NCBI GenBank assembly: GCA_050945795.1
Contig: JBMNTP010000008.1
Coordinates: forward strand, 1 to 61,924
Reading direction: 5' to 3'
Length of the DNA: 61,924 bases
Source: JBMNTP01 sp050945795
GTDB taxonomy: Bacteria > Bacillota > Clostridia > Christensenellales > MGBC116941
The position numbers and the translations under genes were made by a program. Below, one piece after another: positions 53,083 through 61,919 of this stretch. The notes beneath the pieces are model-generated. The model was not told the origin of the DNA and did not search any database. It was given only the letters and a program-made list of their open reading frames with translations. Position 1 is the first letter of the stretch. Each line of letters begins with the position of its first letter.

Positions 53083-53403
53083 TTATTGAGTATACATAGC
53101 CATTTTAGACCCGCATTTAGGGCAAAATGCCGCATCCTCGCTAACAAGTCTTCTACAATTGGAACATGTTTATTTCATGCGGGTATTGGCTCTCATACTT
53201 CTATCATCGAGGCACAATACTACAATGAGCGCCGGTATAAATAAAAAGAATCCAAGAAGCCAAAAGCCACCTTTGCTGTACCCTTTTTTACTAGCCATAT
53301 TTGCTGTAATAAATGCTAACCCGGCAGTAGCGGCGATAAGAAATAGTAAAGGTATAATTGCCAGCATTAAATCAATAAATGATAAGGGGGATTGAGTTGC
53401 CAT
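53083..53403 (-). pseudogene. Two-helix membrane protein with zinc-ribbon tail, split by an in-frame TAA
   Basis: The first 77 residues (ATG 53403 behind ggagg) have two membrane helices, TFIDLMLAIIPLLFLIA-like and KGGFWLLGFFLFIPALI. They end at TAA 53172-53170. In the same frame the sequence continues with TCSNCRRLVSEDAAFCPKCG and SKMAMYTQ, a complete C-x2-C-x10-C-x2-C zinc ribbon, then a stop at 53083. Small membrane proteins with such tails are common. A single nonsense change (or a read-through stop) therefore separates the parts. Without the tail the product is 77 residues. Confidence 0.7.
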
Positions 53404-53535
53404 ATTGTAATCCTCCAGCAATTAAAAATATTTCTACTTTTCACCAATTGATCAACTTATTATAGAAGTATTTTATTTATTACTCAATTTCATATATGCA
53501 ATTACGTTTTATCTTTAACCATTTAACATTGGCAT

Positions 53536-54033
53536 CTATTCAATTACGTACTCATATACAAAATCATCCATTATATAGCCGTTTCCTATATCAATCTTTT
53601 CTTCTCGTATCTTTTTGAAGCCCATTTTCTCATATGCGAGTATAGCGTTGTTATTCTTATTGACATTTAAAACAATGGAGAAAAGACCGGCCTTTCGCGC
53701 CTGTTCGATTATAAACCGCAGCATATCCTTGGCTATGCCCTTGCCGCGTTGAGCTTTCTTTAGATAGAATTTGCTTAAATAAAGCTCGTTTTTCCTTGCA
53801 CAAAAGGCAATGAAACCCGCCCTGTCGCCTGAGCCGTCATTTACAAAATAGTATGCATATCCATTTTTAAGCTGCTCTATAATAGCAAAAACGGATTGGA
53901 ATTTGCGTATCATATAATCATTTTGCTCTGCGCCAATAATAGCGTCAAAATGCTGTTTAACAATTTCCGTCGCCAATTTAGACAGCTCTTGTATCGCCAA
54001 AACATCACTAGATGATATCTTCTCGTAATGCAT
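53536..54033 (-). CDS. GNAT-family N-acetyltransferase
   Basis: The protein has 165 residues. The acetyl-CoA signature is LKKAQRGKGIAKDML, preceded by YLSKFYLK and followed by IVLNVNKNNNAILAYEKMGF, the usual last motif. The substrate is unknown; general relatives acetylate small amines or proteins. The ATG at 54033 follows agaggaaa. It sits 49 bases after the tautomerase gene, probably the same transcript. Confidence 0.85.
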   Translation of the reverse strand: MHYEKISSSDVLAIQELSKLATEIVKQHFDAIIGAEQNDYMIRKFQSVFAIIEQLKNGYAYYFVNDGSGDRAGFIAFCARKNELYLSKFYLKKAQRGKGIAKDMLRFIIEQARKAGLFSIVLNVNKNNNAILAYEKMGFKKIREEKIDIGNGYIMDDFVYEYVIE

Positions 54034-54081
54034 ATGTTTTCCTCTATTGTTTATCACCGCCGCTTGTTTTTACACCCTCCA

Positions 54082-54315
54082 TCACCGCTTATAAATCCTC
54101 TTGCCATCGAGTATCATCATGCTTTCAATGTTAGGCTCAATCTCAGGCTTAACAATCTTGTCCTGCCAATCCGCCGGTTCAACATCTTCAATTGAAATGG
54201 TGATTGCCTGCGGAGGACATCCCCAAACTTCTAAGAATATATCGTTGATTTTCTCAACAACCGCTTCCTTCGTTGCCTGATCTTTAGGAAATGACTTGAT
54301 TGCAATATAAGGCAT
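54082..54315 (-). CDS. 4-oxalocrotonate tautomerase-family protein
   Basis: The protein has 77 residues. After Met removal it begins with Pro (MPYIAIKSFP), the catalytic base of the family, and has the typical KEAVVEKINDIF and ITISIEDVEPADW. Small tautomerases of this type isomerise unsaturated keto acids; in many gut bacteria the substrate is not known. aaagggg precedes the ATG. Confidence 0.85.
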   Translation of the reverse strand: MPYIAIKSFPKDQATKEAVVEKINDIFLEVWGCPPQAITISIEDVEPADWQDKIVKPEIEPNIESMMILDGKRIYKR

Positions 54316-54681
54316 ATTAAATCCCCTTTCAAATTATCATCTATTTATAGGTGCCGATTATCAGCTCGATATTATAGATATTATACCATAGGTAGCCCGT
54401 AAAAAGTATTTTCAAATCGTAGGGACAGGCGTCTACTTAAAGGCACGGCGCAACCTATGAAAACCAATAGCTATTACGCAAACAGTCACCTAGTATAATT
54501 AAATATGCATGCTATACCGTATTTACCCGAATTGATTATAACAATGCGCCAAATATATCAATCCTTTAAAATCAAACACATGTTATTTTTGATGTTGTGA
54601 TATGTTTATAGTGTTCACTGTTTCGCACAGGCAGTATATTATCATCATGTATAAAAATATTGCGTGATATAGAAAAACAGT

Positions 54682-54736
54682 GCGTGATATCCGTTTCTTT
54701 TTGGTTGCTTTTTCTTTTCGCAAAGAAAAGTAACTG
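54682..54736. repeat. Dispersed hairpin repeat, copy C
   Basis: gcgtgatat, cgtttctttttggttgc and the hairpin tttcttttcgcaaagaaaa match copy D at 57126. tgcgtgatat is repeated at 54661-54670. The copy abuts a tRNA remnant in the same way that copy B abuts tRNA-Arg. Confidence 0.65.
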
Positions 54737-54802
54737 GCATCCCCTTTGGGATTCAAACCCAAGGCCTTCCGCTTAGGAGTTTGAAAAGTCCAGTTATCGA
54801 GA
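54735..54802 (-). pseudogene. Decayed tRNA (Arg-like remnant)
   Basis: On the minus strand the T-arm is intact: ttggg-tttgaat-cccaa. The sequence ends ggggatgcca with CCA, and ctcctaag could be a CCU anticodon region, but the anticodon stem does not pair and the 5' acceptor arm is missing. The remaining sequence 54316-54976 has no gene besides this and copy C. Confidence 0.5.
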
Positions 54803-54976
54803 ACAAACAGTAGAATAACATGCCATATAGAGTAAGTTTGCCGGGCATGTTATAATCAATCTGTTGCAATAAGTTTCACAAACAGGTTATTTCAGACTTA
54901 TATAGCAGCCTGACATAGCGATAATGGGAAGGTTGAAGTACAAAAGAAAGCATTTGTTCAAAGGGGTAGTAATAAC

Positions 54977-56344
54977 ATGGATGTTGTATCAATCGGAATA
55001 GGCGTATTAAACTTGATTATTCTTGCTATTTTACTGATCCGGATAAAAAGCATTAGCGATCAGAATGTATATGCAAAAAATAATGCTGAATTACTTGTCA
55101 AACTGAGTGAATTCAAAGGTGAGATTGTCGAGAAGGTAAACGAGAAAAATATAAGTTTATCAAAGGATGTCACAGCACAAATTGAGGGCCTGAAAACTGG
55201 AAATCGGGACAGCCTTGATAAAATTAATGATACATTAAATAACAAAATTGGCGGTTTCCAAAATGATGTATTTGAGAAATTCGACTCTATAACTACATCC
55301 GTTAGAAGATCCTTATCCGACAACCGCAACGAGTCAAATAATGACATCGAGAAGTTCAAAAAAGATATAACAGACTGCCTCGACTCCATTAATAAGACTC
55401 TGGAAGCAAAAATTACTGCATTACAAACAAGCAATGAAGCGAAGCTGGAACAAATGCGTGGAGTTGTTGAAGAGAAACTCGAAAAAACTCTCAATGACCG
55501 GCTTAAGCTATCTTTTGAAACAGTAAGCAAAAACCTGGAGAGCGTTCAAAAGGGATTAGGCGAAATGCAAAGCTTGGCTACAGATGTGGGTGGGCTCAAA
55601 AAGGCGATTAACAATGTGAAAACAAGAGGGGTTTTCGGCGAAGTACAACTTGAGCGGATTTTAGAACAGATGCTGACCGCAGCTCAATATGAAAAGAACG
55701 CTCAGGTGAAAAGTCGCTCACAGGAGCGAATTGAATTTGCAATTAAGCTGCCCGGCAAAAACGATGAGTCTTTTGTTTTTCTGCCCATCGATTCTAAATT
55801 CCCTTCAGAGAATTATGATGCTTTGCTTGCCGCCTATGATAGCGGAGAAAAAAACGACATAGCTATGGCAAAGACGGTTTTTGCTAATAAAATAAAAACA
55901 TTTGCCAAAGAAATAAGTGGTAAATATATTAATCCGCCAACGACAACGGATTTTGCAATTCTCTTTTTGCCATTTGAGAGTTTATACGCTGAGGTTGTTC
56001 AGACGCCAGGGTTATTCGAGGAATTACAGTCAAAATATAAAATAACCGTAACCGGCCCCACAACGCTTTCTGCTTTTCTTAATGCCCTACAAATGGGTTT
56101 TAAAACATTGACAATTGAGAAGCATTCTTCAGAGGTATGGAACATCTTAGGCGCTGTAAAGACCGAATTTAAGACATTTGAAGGCGTATTGAATAGTGTA
56201 CAGAAAAAGCTTAGGGGCGCAGACGACGAACTATCAAAGCTGGTCGGTACGAGAACAAATGTAATTAATAGAAAGCTACGTACCGTCAACGAGCTGCCGG
56301 AATCAGATGCGCGTGTGCTGTTACCTGTTAGCAGCGGAGATTAA
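54977..56344 (+). CDS. rmuC: RmuC-family DNA recombination protein
   Basis: The protein has 455 residues. One membrane helix (about 3-23) is followed by a long coiled coil to about 220, then the RmuC nuclease-like domain with TRGVFGEVQLERILEQML, VFLPIDSKFPSENY and FAILFLPFESLYAEV. RmuC limits DNA inversions between short repeats. The gene is more AT-rich than the ATPase and secA genes, so it may be acquired. aaagggg lies before its ATG. It stands alone beside gene and tRNA fragments. Confidence 0.92.
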   Translation: MDVVSIGIGVLNLIILAILLIRIKSISDQNVYAKNNAELLVKLSEFKGEIVEKVNEKNISLSKDVTAQIEGLKTGNRDSLDKINDTLNNKIGGFQNDVFEKFDSITTSVRRSLSDNRNESNNDIEKFKKDITDCLDSINKTLEAKITALQTSNEAKLEQMRGVVEEKLEKTLNDRLKLSFETVSKNLESVQKGLGEMQSLATDVGGLKKAINNVKTRGVFGEVQLERILEQMLTAAQYEKNAQVKSRSQERIEFAIKLPGKNDESFVFLPIDSKFPSENYDALLAAYDSGEKNDIAMAKTVFANKIKTFAKEISGKYINPPTTTDFAILFLPFESLYAEVVQTPGLFEELQSKYKITVTGPTTLSAFLNALQMGFKTLTIEKHSSEVWNILGAVKTEFKTFEGVLNSVQKKLRGADDELSKLVGTRTNVINRKLRTVNELPESDARVLLPVSSGD

Positions 56345-56512
56345 GAAATATGATTATAGTTTCACCATCATCTAAGCATAATATATAACGGTAGATAAAT
56401 CATTATTGCCTGTCCGTAAAACTAACCTTCTATAGTTTGCTTTATTATTTCCTTTAGACATATGTACACCCCTATTTTATGGCCTGCTTTGAACTAATAT
56501 AAAGAAATAAAG

Positions 56513-56534
56513 AAGAGCCATTTCCGGCTCTTTT
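56513..56534 (+). terminator. Terminator downstream of rmuC
   Basis: aagagcc (56513-56519) pairs with ggctctt (56526-56532) and is followed by T residues, about 170 bases after the rmuC stop. Confidence 0.75.
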
Positions 56535-56650
56535 CTTATGCTACTCTTATGTGTTTTCCGGTCATTTGAATTGGGCATTAGGAGGTTATAATATCGGTTC
56601 GTAATCATCATTGCCGGCAGCCAATTTTTATCCATTTGGCAGCTTATAAA

Positions 56651-56916
56651 ATGCCTAATAGCAGATACGAAGTTAACAGCAATACACTTTTACGCGCCTA
56701 TGTTCTTGATGCTGTGTCTATGCGATAGCTGCTATGCTCTAAAGCAAAGACTGTGAATTAAGTGCAGCGAGAAACAAGAACCTGAACGCCGAGCAACAGG
56801 CCTCGATTCAATTATTCTATCTTCGGGGTGGTTTAGACTATGCCGCATTGCCTCTTTTTGATGAAATACTGATGACCTTAATGAAGAAAAGCATCATGAG
56901 AAAAGATCATCGGTAA
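56651..56916 (+). pseudogene. Fragments of an unrecognised decayed gene
   Basis: A 25-codon frame (56651-56728, starting MPNSRYEVNSNTLLRAY) is followed in another frame by a stretch ending at 56916 that reads like protein (LNAEQQASIQLFYLRGGLDY, then LPLFDEILMTLMKK). Neither is a full gene. Together they suggest one frameshifted or deleted gene. I do not recognise the family. The rest of 56345-57125 shows no gene; a short frame at 57004 (MFTKGLSWYALFMQ) may be another scrap. Confidence 0.35.
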
Positions 56917-57125
56917 AGAGTTCTTGCAGTTTGTAATATAGGTTGACAAGAATGAATAGAAAGCGGGTATGGTGTGATTTAGAATATAGTGGAGTTAAAA
57001 AACATGTTTACAAAAGGGCTTAGCTGGTATGCATTATTTATGCAAAGCAATTAGAGATCAAAACAGCACTAGAAAGTTCAAACTCTGACGCGAGTGTAGA
57101 AATATTGCACGCCTTCAAAAATGAT

Positions 57126-57182
57126 CAGCGATATGCGTTTCTTTTTGGTTGCTCTTTCTTTTCGCGAAGAAAAGCAACTGTC
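57126..57182. repeat. Dispersed hairpin repeat, copy D
   Basis: cagcgatatgcgtttctttttggttgct and the hairpin tttcttttcgcgaagaaaa closely match copy C at 54682. It lies 44 bases before copy B. Confidence 0.65.
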
Positions 57183-57225
57183 TTATTCTACTTAAAAAAT
57201 GTAATGCTAAGTTGTGGGCATAAAA

Positions 57226-57303
57226 ATATCGCAAACCACAGATGATGGCTCGCGATATTGGTTTTCTTTGGCTTACCTTTCTTTTTTCAAAAAGAAAGGT
57301 AAG
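57226..57303. repeat. Dispersed hairpin repeat, copy B, abutting tRNA-Arg
   Basis: atatcgcaaaccaca, gatgatggctcgcgatattg, gttttctttggcttacc and the hairpin cttacctttctttt...aaaagaaaggtaag match copy A. Read on the minus strand the hairpin begins right after the tRNA CCA end, so it may also serve as the tRNA terminator. Confidence 0.75.
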
Positions 57304-57380
57304 TGGCGTACCCGAAAGGATTCGAACCTTCGGCCTTTGGAGTCGGAGTCCAACGCTCTATCCAGCTGAGCTACGGGTAC
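57304..57380 (-). tRNA. tRNA-Arg (CCG)
   Basis: On the minus strand GTACCCG pairs with CGGGTAC as the acceptor stem, followed by G and an encoded CCA. The anticodon arm TTGGA-CTCCGAC-TCCAA places CCG at 34-36. GGTTCGAATCC is the T-loop. It is 77 bases long with CCA. A TATAAT at 57442-57437 (minus) may be its -10. Confidence 0.93.
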
Positions 57381-57562
57381 ACATGCAATATAAGGCTTCC
57401 ACCTCTTTACAAACACTAAACGGCTTCCGCCCAAGCATTATACCACAGCTGATGCTCTTTGAAAAGCACCATACCCTAAACAAATACTCGCGAACATTTG
57501 TACGCTTTTTGGTACAGCCGACATGCCATACTTATATCACTACAACAATCCGGAGGTATGTC

Positions 57563-58096
57563 ATGCTTAATAAGCTTGAGCTTCTTGAGGCTGAAGCGCG
57601 CCGGGCTAATATCGTTCTTGAGACGCTGCCCGCCATATACAGCATTCTCGGCTTCTACTTCTCGACGGCGGGCTGCCGACCCGTTATAGCTCTCGCACCC
57701 AATCTCGATGCCAAAACACGCCTTTGCGTACTGGCGGAGGAACTTGGCCACCACTATACAACAGTAGGTGATATTACAAAACTCGAAACGGTGGCGCAGC
57801 GAAAAGCCGAAAACTACGCGCGCAGATGGGCATACGCGAGGCTTATTTCGCCTTCCGATTTTATAGAATGCAAGCGACTGGGGCTGCGCAACAGCTTTGA
57901 AGTCGCCTGCCACCTAAATATACGGGAGGATTTCCTGCTGCTTGCTCTTAAATGCTACCAATCAGTGTACGGGCAACACCGCGACTGCAACGGCTATCGA
58001 ATCACCTTCGACCCGCTCGATGTTAAAAAGCTGCATAGGACGCGCAAGCAAGCTAAGGTAACACATAAGCATATAGAAGAAGAAAACGCCCGGTAG
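57563..58096 (+). CDS. ImmA/IrrE-family metalloprotease-like protein
   Basis: The protein has 177 residues. LAEELGHHY is the zinc-protease helix of the family, with Glu59 in place of the usual first His of HExxH, a form often seen in phage and element-encoded ImmA proteins. A helical region (ARRWAYARLISPSDFIECKR) follows. Such proteins usually cleave an XRE-type repressor, but none is adjacent. The gene lies between tRNA-Arg and a terminator, so it may be the survivor of an integrated element. ATG 57563 is chosen for cggaggt; a longer frame runs through the tRNA. Confidence 0.8.
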   Translation: MLNKLELLEAEARRANIVLETLPAIYSILGFYFSTAGCRPVIALAPNLDAKTRLCVLAEELGHHYTTVGDITKLETVAQRKAENYARRWAYARLISPSDFIECKRLGLRNSFEVACHLNIREDFLLLALKCYQSVYGQHRDCNGYRITFDPLDVKKLHRTRKQAKVTHKHIEEENAR

Positions 58097-58123
58097 TCCC
58101 CAGGCGCATCATATATATTTTTT
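58087..58123 (+). terminator. Terminator of the IrrE-like gene
   Basis: cgcccgg (58087-58093) pairs with ccaggcg (58100-58106) with one mismatch; a run of seven T residues follows. The left arm overlaps the last codons. Confidence 0.6.
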
Positions 58124-58130
58124 TCGTAAT

Positions 58131-58976
58131 CTATTTAGCCTCAAGTGCCAATTCAATGCCGGCGTTTAAATATTTGCCAAAACTCATGCTTACGCCGCTC
58201 TCCTTGTGCATCTCCAACACTTCACGCCGCGCCTTCATAACTTCGGTAAAGTTAAGTCCTTCCGCCACTCGCTGCATAGCCTCCCTATCGTCAAACTTCG
58301 CGTCAAACGCGATTATGGCGCAAACAAGCGTCTTTTCGTAAATCATGCGCTGCCGCTCGTTTAGCTGATAATCTATTATAAGCCGGTAGCTTACTCCGTA
58401 TATCTCACCACTATCCTTTATAACAGTAGCGCTTAAAACTAGGTTGCCGTCCATGTGCCGATATACATCATAAAATTCCGAGCCCGACTCAATTTTCTTA
58501 AACTCCGGCCGATATTCTATCCCCGCCAGCGCTGCCTTAGCTGCAAACGCCGCCGCATACTCTTCAAGCTTAACGCCCGACGCCGACGCCGCTTCAAAAG
58601 GCACCGGAGCCGGATCATACGCCGGAAGCTCTTCATCATGGCCACCTTCGCTGCCCGCCTCCTCGCCGCTTACCTCCGTATGCGTATTTTGGGCTTTTTC
58701 TTTTTCGCTTTTATTAAGCGCGACAAAATACTCGCCAAAATGCGATACCGCCATAAATCCCAGCAGCATCGCTGCGACGCAGACTGCTACGGCTCGCGCC
58801 CAAAATCCTATTCTGCTTTTTGTTTTTACCGGTTTTTTAGCTGATGCCACCGCCCGCCTTGAAACACGGACGCCGCCCGAGGTCCATACCGCCTCCTGCT
58901 CCGATGCTCCACAGTCGGAACAAAGCGCATCTTCCTCGGATAAAGGCTCGCCACAAAACCCGCATGCTTTATACAT
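58131..58976 (-). CDS. Zinc-ribbon membrane protein of unknown function
   Basis: The protein has 281 residues. The N terminus is a zinc ribbon, CGFCG and CSDCG, followed by a basic region and one membrane helix (about 60-80, ARAVAVCVAAMLLGFMAVSHF). An acidic, low-complexity linker (VSGEEAGSEGGHDEEL) leads to an external domain of about 140 residues that I do not recognise. Its ATG shares one base with the hom stop, so it is translationally coupled to homoserine dehydrogenase, an unexpected partner. Confidence 0.7.
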   Translation of the reverse strand: MYKACGFCGEPLSEEDALCSDCGASEQEAVWTSGGVRVSRRAVASAKKPVKTKSRIGFWARAVAVCVAAMLLGFMAVSHFGEYFVALNKSEKEKAQNTHTEVSGEEAGSEGGHDEELPAYDPAPVPFEAASASGVKLEEYAAAFAAKAALAGIEYRPEFKKIESGSEFYDVYRHMDGNLVLSATVIKDSGEIYGVSYRLIIDYQLNERQRMIYEKTLVCAIIAFDAKFDDREAMQRVAEGLNFTEVMKARREVLEMHKESGVSMSFGKYLNAGIELALEAK

Positions 58977-60265
58977 CAGTTTTCGACCCTTATCATGTTC
59001 TTGATCTCAAGCACGCAATCAAGGCTCTCAAGATCTTTAAGCGCGCCCTGCAGCCGCGATTCACTAGCCTCATGCGTTATAAATATCAAAGGCACGCTGC
59101 CCGTTTCCTCATCCTTCATCTTATCGTCCTGTATAACGGTGGCAATACTTACCTCATGCTCACCAAGTATGCCGGAAATCCGTGAAAGCACGCCGGGAGC
59201 GTCTTCAACCTGAAGATAAATGTACGCCGCCGTCTTCCAGTCCTCTACAAACTTAACGATGGGAGACGCGTCATCCTTATTCTCAAATGATGTGTAAAGG
59301 TGCTGCTTAAAGCGGCAGGCAAATATTACATCTGAAACAACAGCGCTGGCGGTAGGCATCTGCCCCGCCCCCCTGCCGTACAGCATTATATCGTCGACAG
59401 CCGAGCCATGCATAAATATAGCGTTAAATACGCCCCTTACTCCTGCTAAGGGATGGGTATCCTTTATCATTACCGGATGCACCCTCGCTTCAACGTTGGT
59501 GCCATCCTTTTTGCCTATAGCCAGCAGCTTAATAACGTATCCAAAATGCTTGGCCATTCTTACATCCTCGGCGGATATTCGCGTTATACCTTCGCGATAT
59601 ATATTAATCATGGGTATCTTAGCGTGGAAAGCCAAAGAGCCGAGTATAGACAGCTTATACATAACATCAAAGCCTTCGACGTCGTTTTTAGGATTAGCTT
59701 CGGCATAGCCTAGCTGCTGCGCCTCTTTAAGCGTGTCCTCAAAGCTGCATCCTTCCTCGCTCATTTTTGTCAATATATAGTTTGTCGTGCCGTTTATTAT
59801 GCCCATAATGCGCGTTATGCTGTTTGCTTGCATGCTATCGAATATGGTTTTAATAATAGGTATGCCGCCGCCCACCGTCGCCTCTATATAAAGGCCTACA
59901 TTATTCTTGCGCGCCGCCTTTTCAAGCTCCGGCCAATGCTTAGCGATAACCTCTTTATTCGATGTTACAACTGTCCTTCCGGAGTTTAGAGCGGCGAGTA
60001 TATAAGTCCTCGCCGGCTCAACGCCGCCAAGACATTCTACAATCAGCGATATCTCGTTATCGCCTATTATTGATTCGATTGATGTGGTGCAGATATCGCC
60101 CTCGCATTTAGCGTTAGGCTCATCCATCGATTTTACAAGCACCTTTTTAACAGAGATGTCCACGCCTTCTTTATGGACTATATCCTTGCCGTTTTCTTTG
60201 AGTATCTTGTATACTCCGTATCCTACTGTGCCAAAGCCCAGCAGGCCGATTTTAACTTTTTTCAT
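58976..60265 (-). CDS. hom: Homoserine dehydrogenase
   Basis: The protein has 429 residues. The NAD(P)-binding motif GLLGFGTVGYGV is at the N terminus; VTSNKEVIA, GIINGTTNYIL and AQQLGYAEANPKNDVEGFD (active-site Glu and Lys area) follow. An ACT domain at about 345-429 suggests feedback control by threonine. It reduces aspartate semialdehyde to homoserine for methionine and threonine. ATG 60265 follows gggg; a GTG at 60274 overlapping the coaX stop is possible. Confidence 0.96.
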   Translation of the reverse strand: MKKVKIGLLGFGTVGYGVYKILKENGKDIVHKEGVDISVKKVLVKSMDEPNAKCEGDICTTSIESIIGDNEISLIVECLGGVEPARTYILAALNSGRTVVTSNKEVIAKHWPELEKAARKNNVGLYIEATVGGGIPIIKTIFDSMQANSITRIMGIINGTTNYILTKMSEEGCSFEDTLKEAQQLGYAEANPKNDVEGFDVMYKLSILGSLAFHAKIPMINIYREGITRISAEDVRMAKHFGYVIKLLAIGKKDGTNVEARVHPVMIKDTHPLAGVRGVFNAIFMHGSAVDDIMLYGRGAGQMPTASAVVSDVIFACRFKQHLYTSFENKDDASPIVKFVEDWKTAAYIYLQVEDAPGVLSRISGILGEHEVSIATVIQDDKMKDEETGSVPLIFITHEASESRLQGALKDLESLDCVLEIKNMIRVEN

Positions 60266-60270
60266 TTCAT

Positions 60271-61047
60271 TCACACCCCAGCTACCATATTTCTTTCATA
60301 TACTATTCTAAGGCCTTCCAGCGTTAAAACGCCGTTTATCTCCTTTATATGCCTTGATTCCTGGGCAATCAGGCTGGCCATGCCGCCCGTAGCCACAACA
60401 TACGCGTCGGTGCCCAGCTCTTTTTTCATACGCCCGACAATATGATCGACAAGGCCGACATATCCAAACACTATGCCCGCCTGCATACCTGAAACTGTGC
60501 TGCGGGCTATGACCTTCTCCGGCTTAACGAGTTCTACTTTTGATAGCCTTGCCGCGTTGCTTACCAGCGCATCCATAGATATCTTAACACCGGGGCATAT
60601 AGCGCCGCCTATAAACTCGCCCTCAGTGTTCACAACGCCAAAAGTCGTAGCCGTTCCAAAATCGACAATTATACACGGGCCTCCGTATATTTCATATGCG
60701 GCTATGGCGTTTACGATGCGGTCTGAGCCCAGCTCTCTTGGGTTATCGTATCGTATATTCATGCCGGTTTTAATGCCGGGGCCTATTATCAGCGGGGTGA
60801 GCTTAAAGTAAATATCGCACATATGCTCAAGCGTGTAGTTTACCGACGGCGATACCGACGATATTATAACTCCTTCAACATCGCAGAGCTCATACCCGAT
60901 ATGGTTGAATATGGATTCCATCATAATGCCATATTCATCGGCAGTCTTTTCGACATCCGTTTTCATCCGCCACGAATTAAGAAGCTTTCCTTCTTTAAAC
61001 AGTCCGGATTTTATATTGGTGTTGCCTACGTCAAGTGTCAAAAACAT
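60271..61047 (-). CDS. coaX: Type III pantothenate kinase
   Basis: The protein has 258 residues. LTLDVGNTNIKSGLF is the phosphate loop, SDRIVNAIAAYEIYGG and VDFGTATTFGVV the actin-fold motifs of CoaX. It phosphorylates pantothenate, the first step of coenzyme A synthesis, and needs a monovalent cation. It follows a probable pantothenate transporter gene by 12 bases. Confidence 0.95.
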   Translation of the reverse strand: MFLTLDVGNTNIKSGLFKEGKLLNSWRMKTDVEKTADEYGIMMESIFNHIGYELCDVEGVIISSVSPSVNYTLEHMCDIYFKLTPLIIGPGIKTGMNIRYDNPRELGSDRIVNAIAAYEIYGGPCIIVDFGTATTFGVVNTEGEFIGGAICPGVKISMDALVSNAARLSKVELVKPEKVIARSTVSGMQAGIVFGYVGLVDHIVGRMKKELGTDAYVVATGGMASLIAQESRHIKEINGVLTLEGLRIVYERNMVAGV

Positions 61048-61059
61048 ATTATTTCCTTC

Positions 61060-61635
61060 TTACAAATCATCCGAAGTTTTTTTAATAACCGCTTTGCGTA
61101 CCGCGCTGACTATAGGTACAACCAGCACCGGCGCGACGATAATCTCTATAATAGCATTAATACCCAGCGCCGCCGCTATAACATTTGTTACAACATCCGG
61201 TAAGCTGGAAATAAATAATATATAAAATAGTCCAAGAAAGCCTACCGTATTAGTAAGCGAGCCTGCCGCCGCCGCCACTCCCGCTGAAAGCGCAGTACCG
61301 GATTTTTTGGCGAAAGCTTTATCTACCGCCACAACGACAAGAGGTATAATAAGTCGCGGAATAAATATAACGGCGAGCGTAGCCAGCGGGTTTGTCGCCA
61401 GCATCATGTCTTTTAGCGGCGAAACGCTTAAAAAGCTTGTAAGGCCGAATAGAAAGCCCAATACCAAGCCCACTCCCCTGCCCTCAAGCAACGCCCCTAC
61501 CGCGACCGGCACGCACATAATGGTTATAGCTATCGGCGGAATGTTTATAAAGCCGAGCGGCGTCAATCCCAAAAGCAGCGTAAGGCCCGCGAGTATTCCG
61601 GTAATAGCCAAGTTTCTGGTGTTAATTCTTTTCAT
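61060..61635 (-). CDS. panT: ECF transporter substrate-binding (S) component, probable pantothenate type
   Basis: The protein has 191 residues with six membrane helices, the S-component architecture. NTRNLAITGILAGLTLLLG at the N terminus contains an Ala-rich helix of the kind that docks with the ECF T subunit. The linked coaX gene points to pantothenate as substrate; this is inference. The energising EcfA/EcfT genes are not in the window. ggagg precedes its ATG. Confidence 0.8.
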   Translation of the reverse strand: MKRINTRNLAITGILAGLTLLLGLTPLGFINIPPIAITIMCVPVAVGALLEGRGVGLVLGFLFGLTSFLSVSPLKDMMLATNPLATLAVIFIPRLIIPLVVVAVDKAFAKKSGTALSAGVAAAAGSLTNTVGFLGLFYILFISSLPDVVTNVIAAALGINAIIEIIVAPVLVVPIVSAVRKAVIKKTSDDL

Positions 61636-61728
61636 TTTTTCCTCCGTTCAAGTTCAATTGATACCTGACGTAATAGTGAACAACCAACAGTTATATTGAG
61701 TCCTGCTCAATGGATGCAGGCTCTGAGC

Positions 61729-61759
61729 ATTATACCATATTGCCGTCATACTTTGTCCA
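61729..61759 (-). promoter_or_regulatory. Promoter of the panT-coaX-hom operon
   Basis: On the minus strand TGGACA (61759-61754) and TATAAT (61734-61729) are separated by 19 bases, a wide but usable spacing. The leader (61636-61728) includes a cctgc/gcagg hairpin. Confidence 0.6.
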
Positions 61760-61771
61760 CTCTAAAAGCCG

Positions 61772-61919
61772 TATGGTTCAATGCTCTCTCAGCCGCCGGA
61801 CGCTCTACGTCCGTCTGCGGCGTGAGGTTATTATACCGAAAAGCGGCGGCACAGCCGACTCCGGCGCGCAGCGACGGCTTTCTCAAAGCGAAAGGCTTTA
61901 TGGTTCAATGCTCTCTCAG
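61772..61919. repeat. Pair of 21-bp direct repeats near the window end
   Basis: tatggttcaatgctctctcag occurs exactly at 61772-61792 and 61899-61919, 127 bases apart. Between them is a GC-rich stretch with cgccg-type inverted arms. No gene is seen in 61636-61924. Confidence 0.75.

Noticed and set aside
57242..57562. N-terminal extension of the IrrE-like gene
   Set aside because: The extension runs through tRNA-Arg on the other strand; ATG 57563 with cggaggt is the real start.
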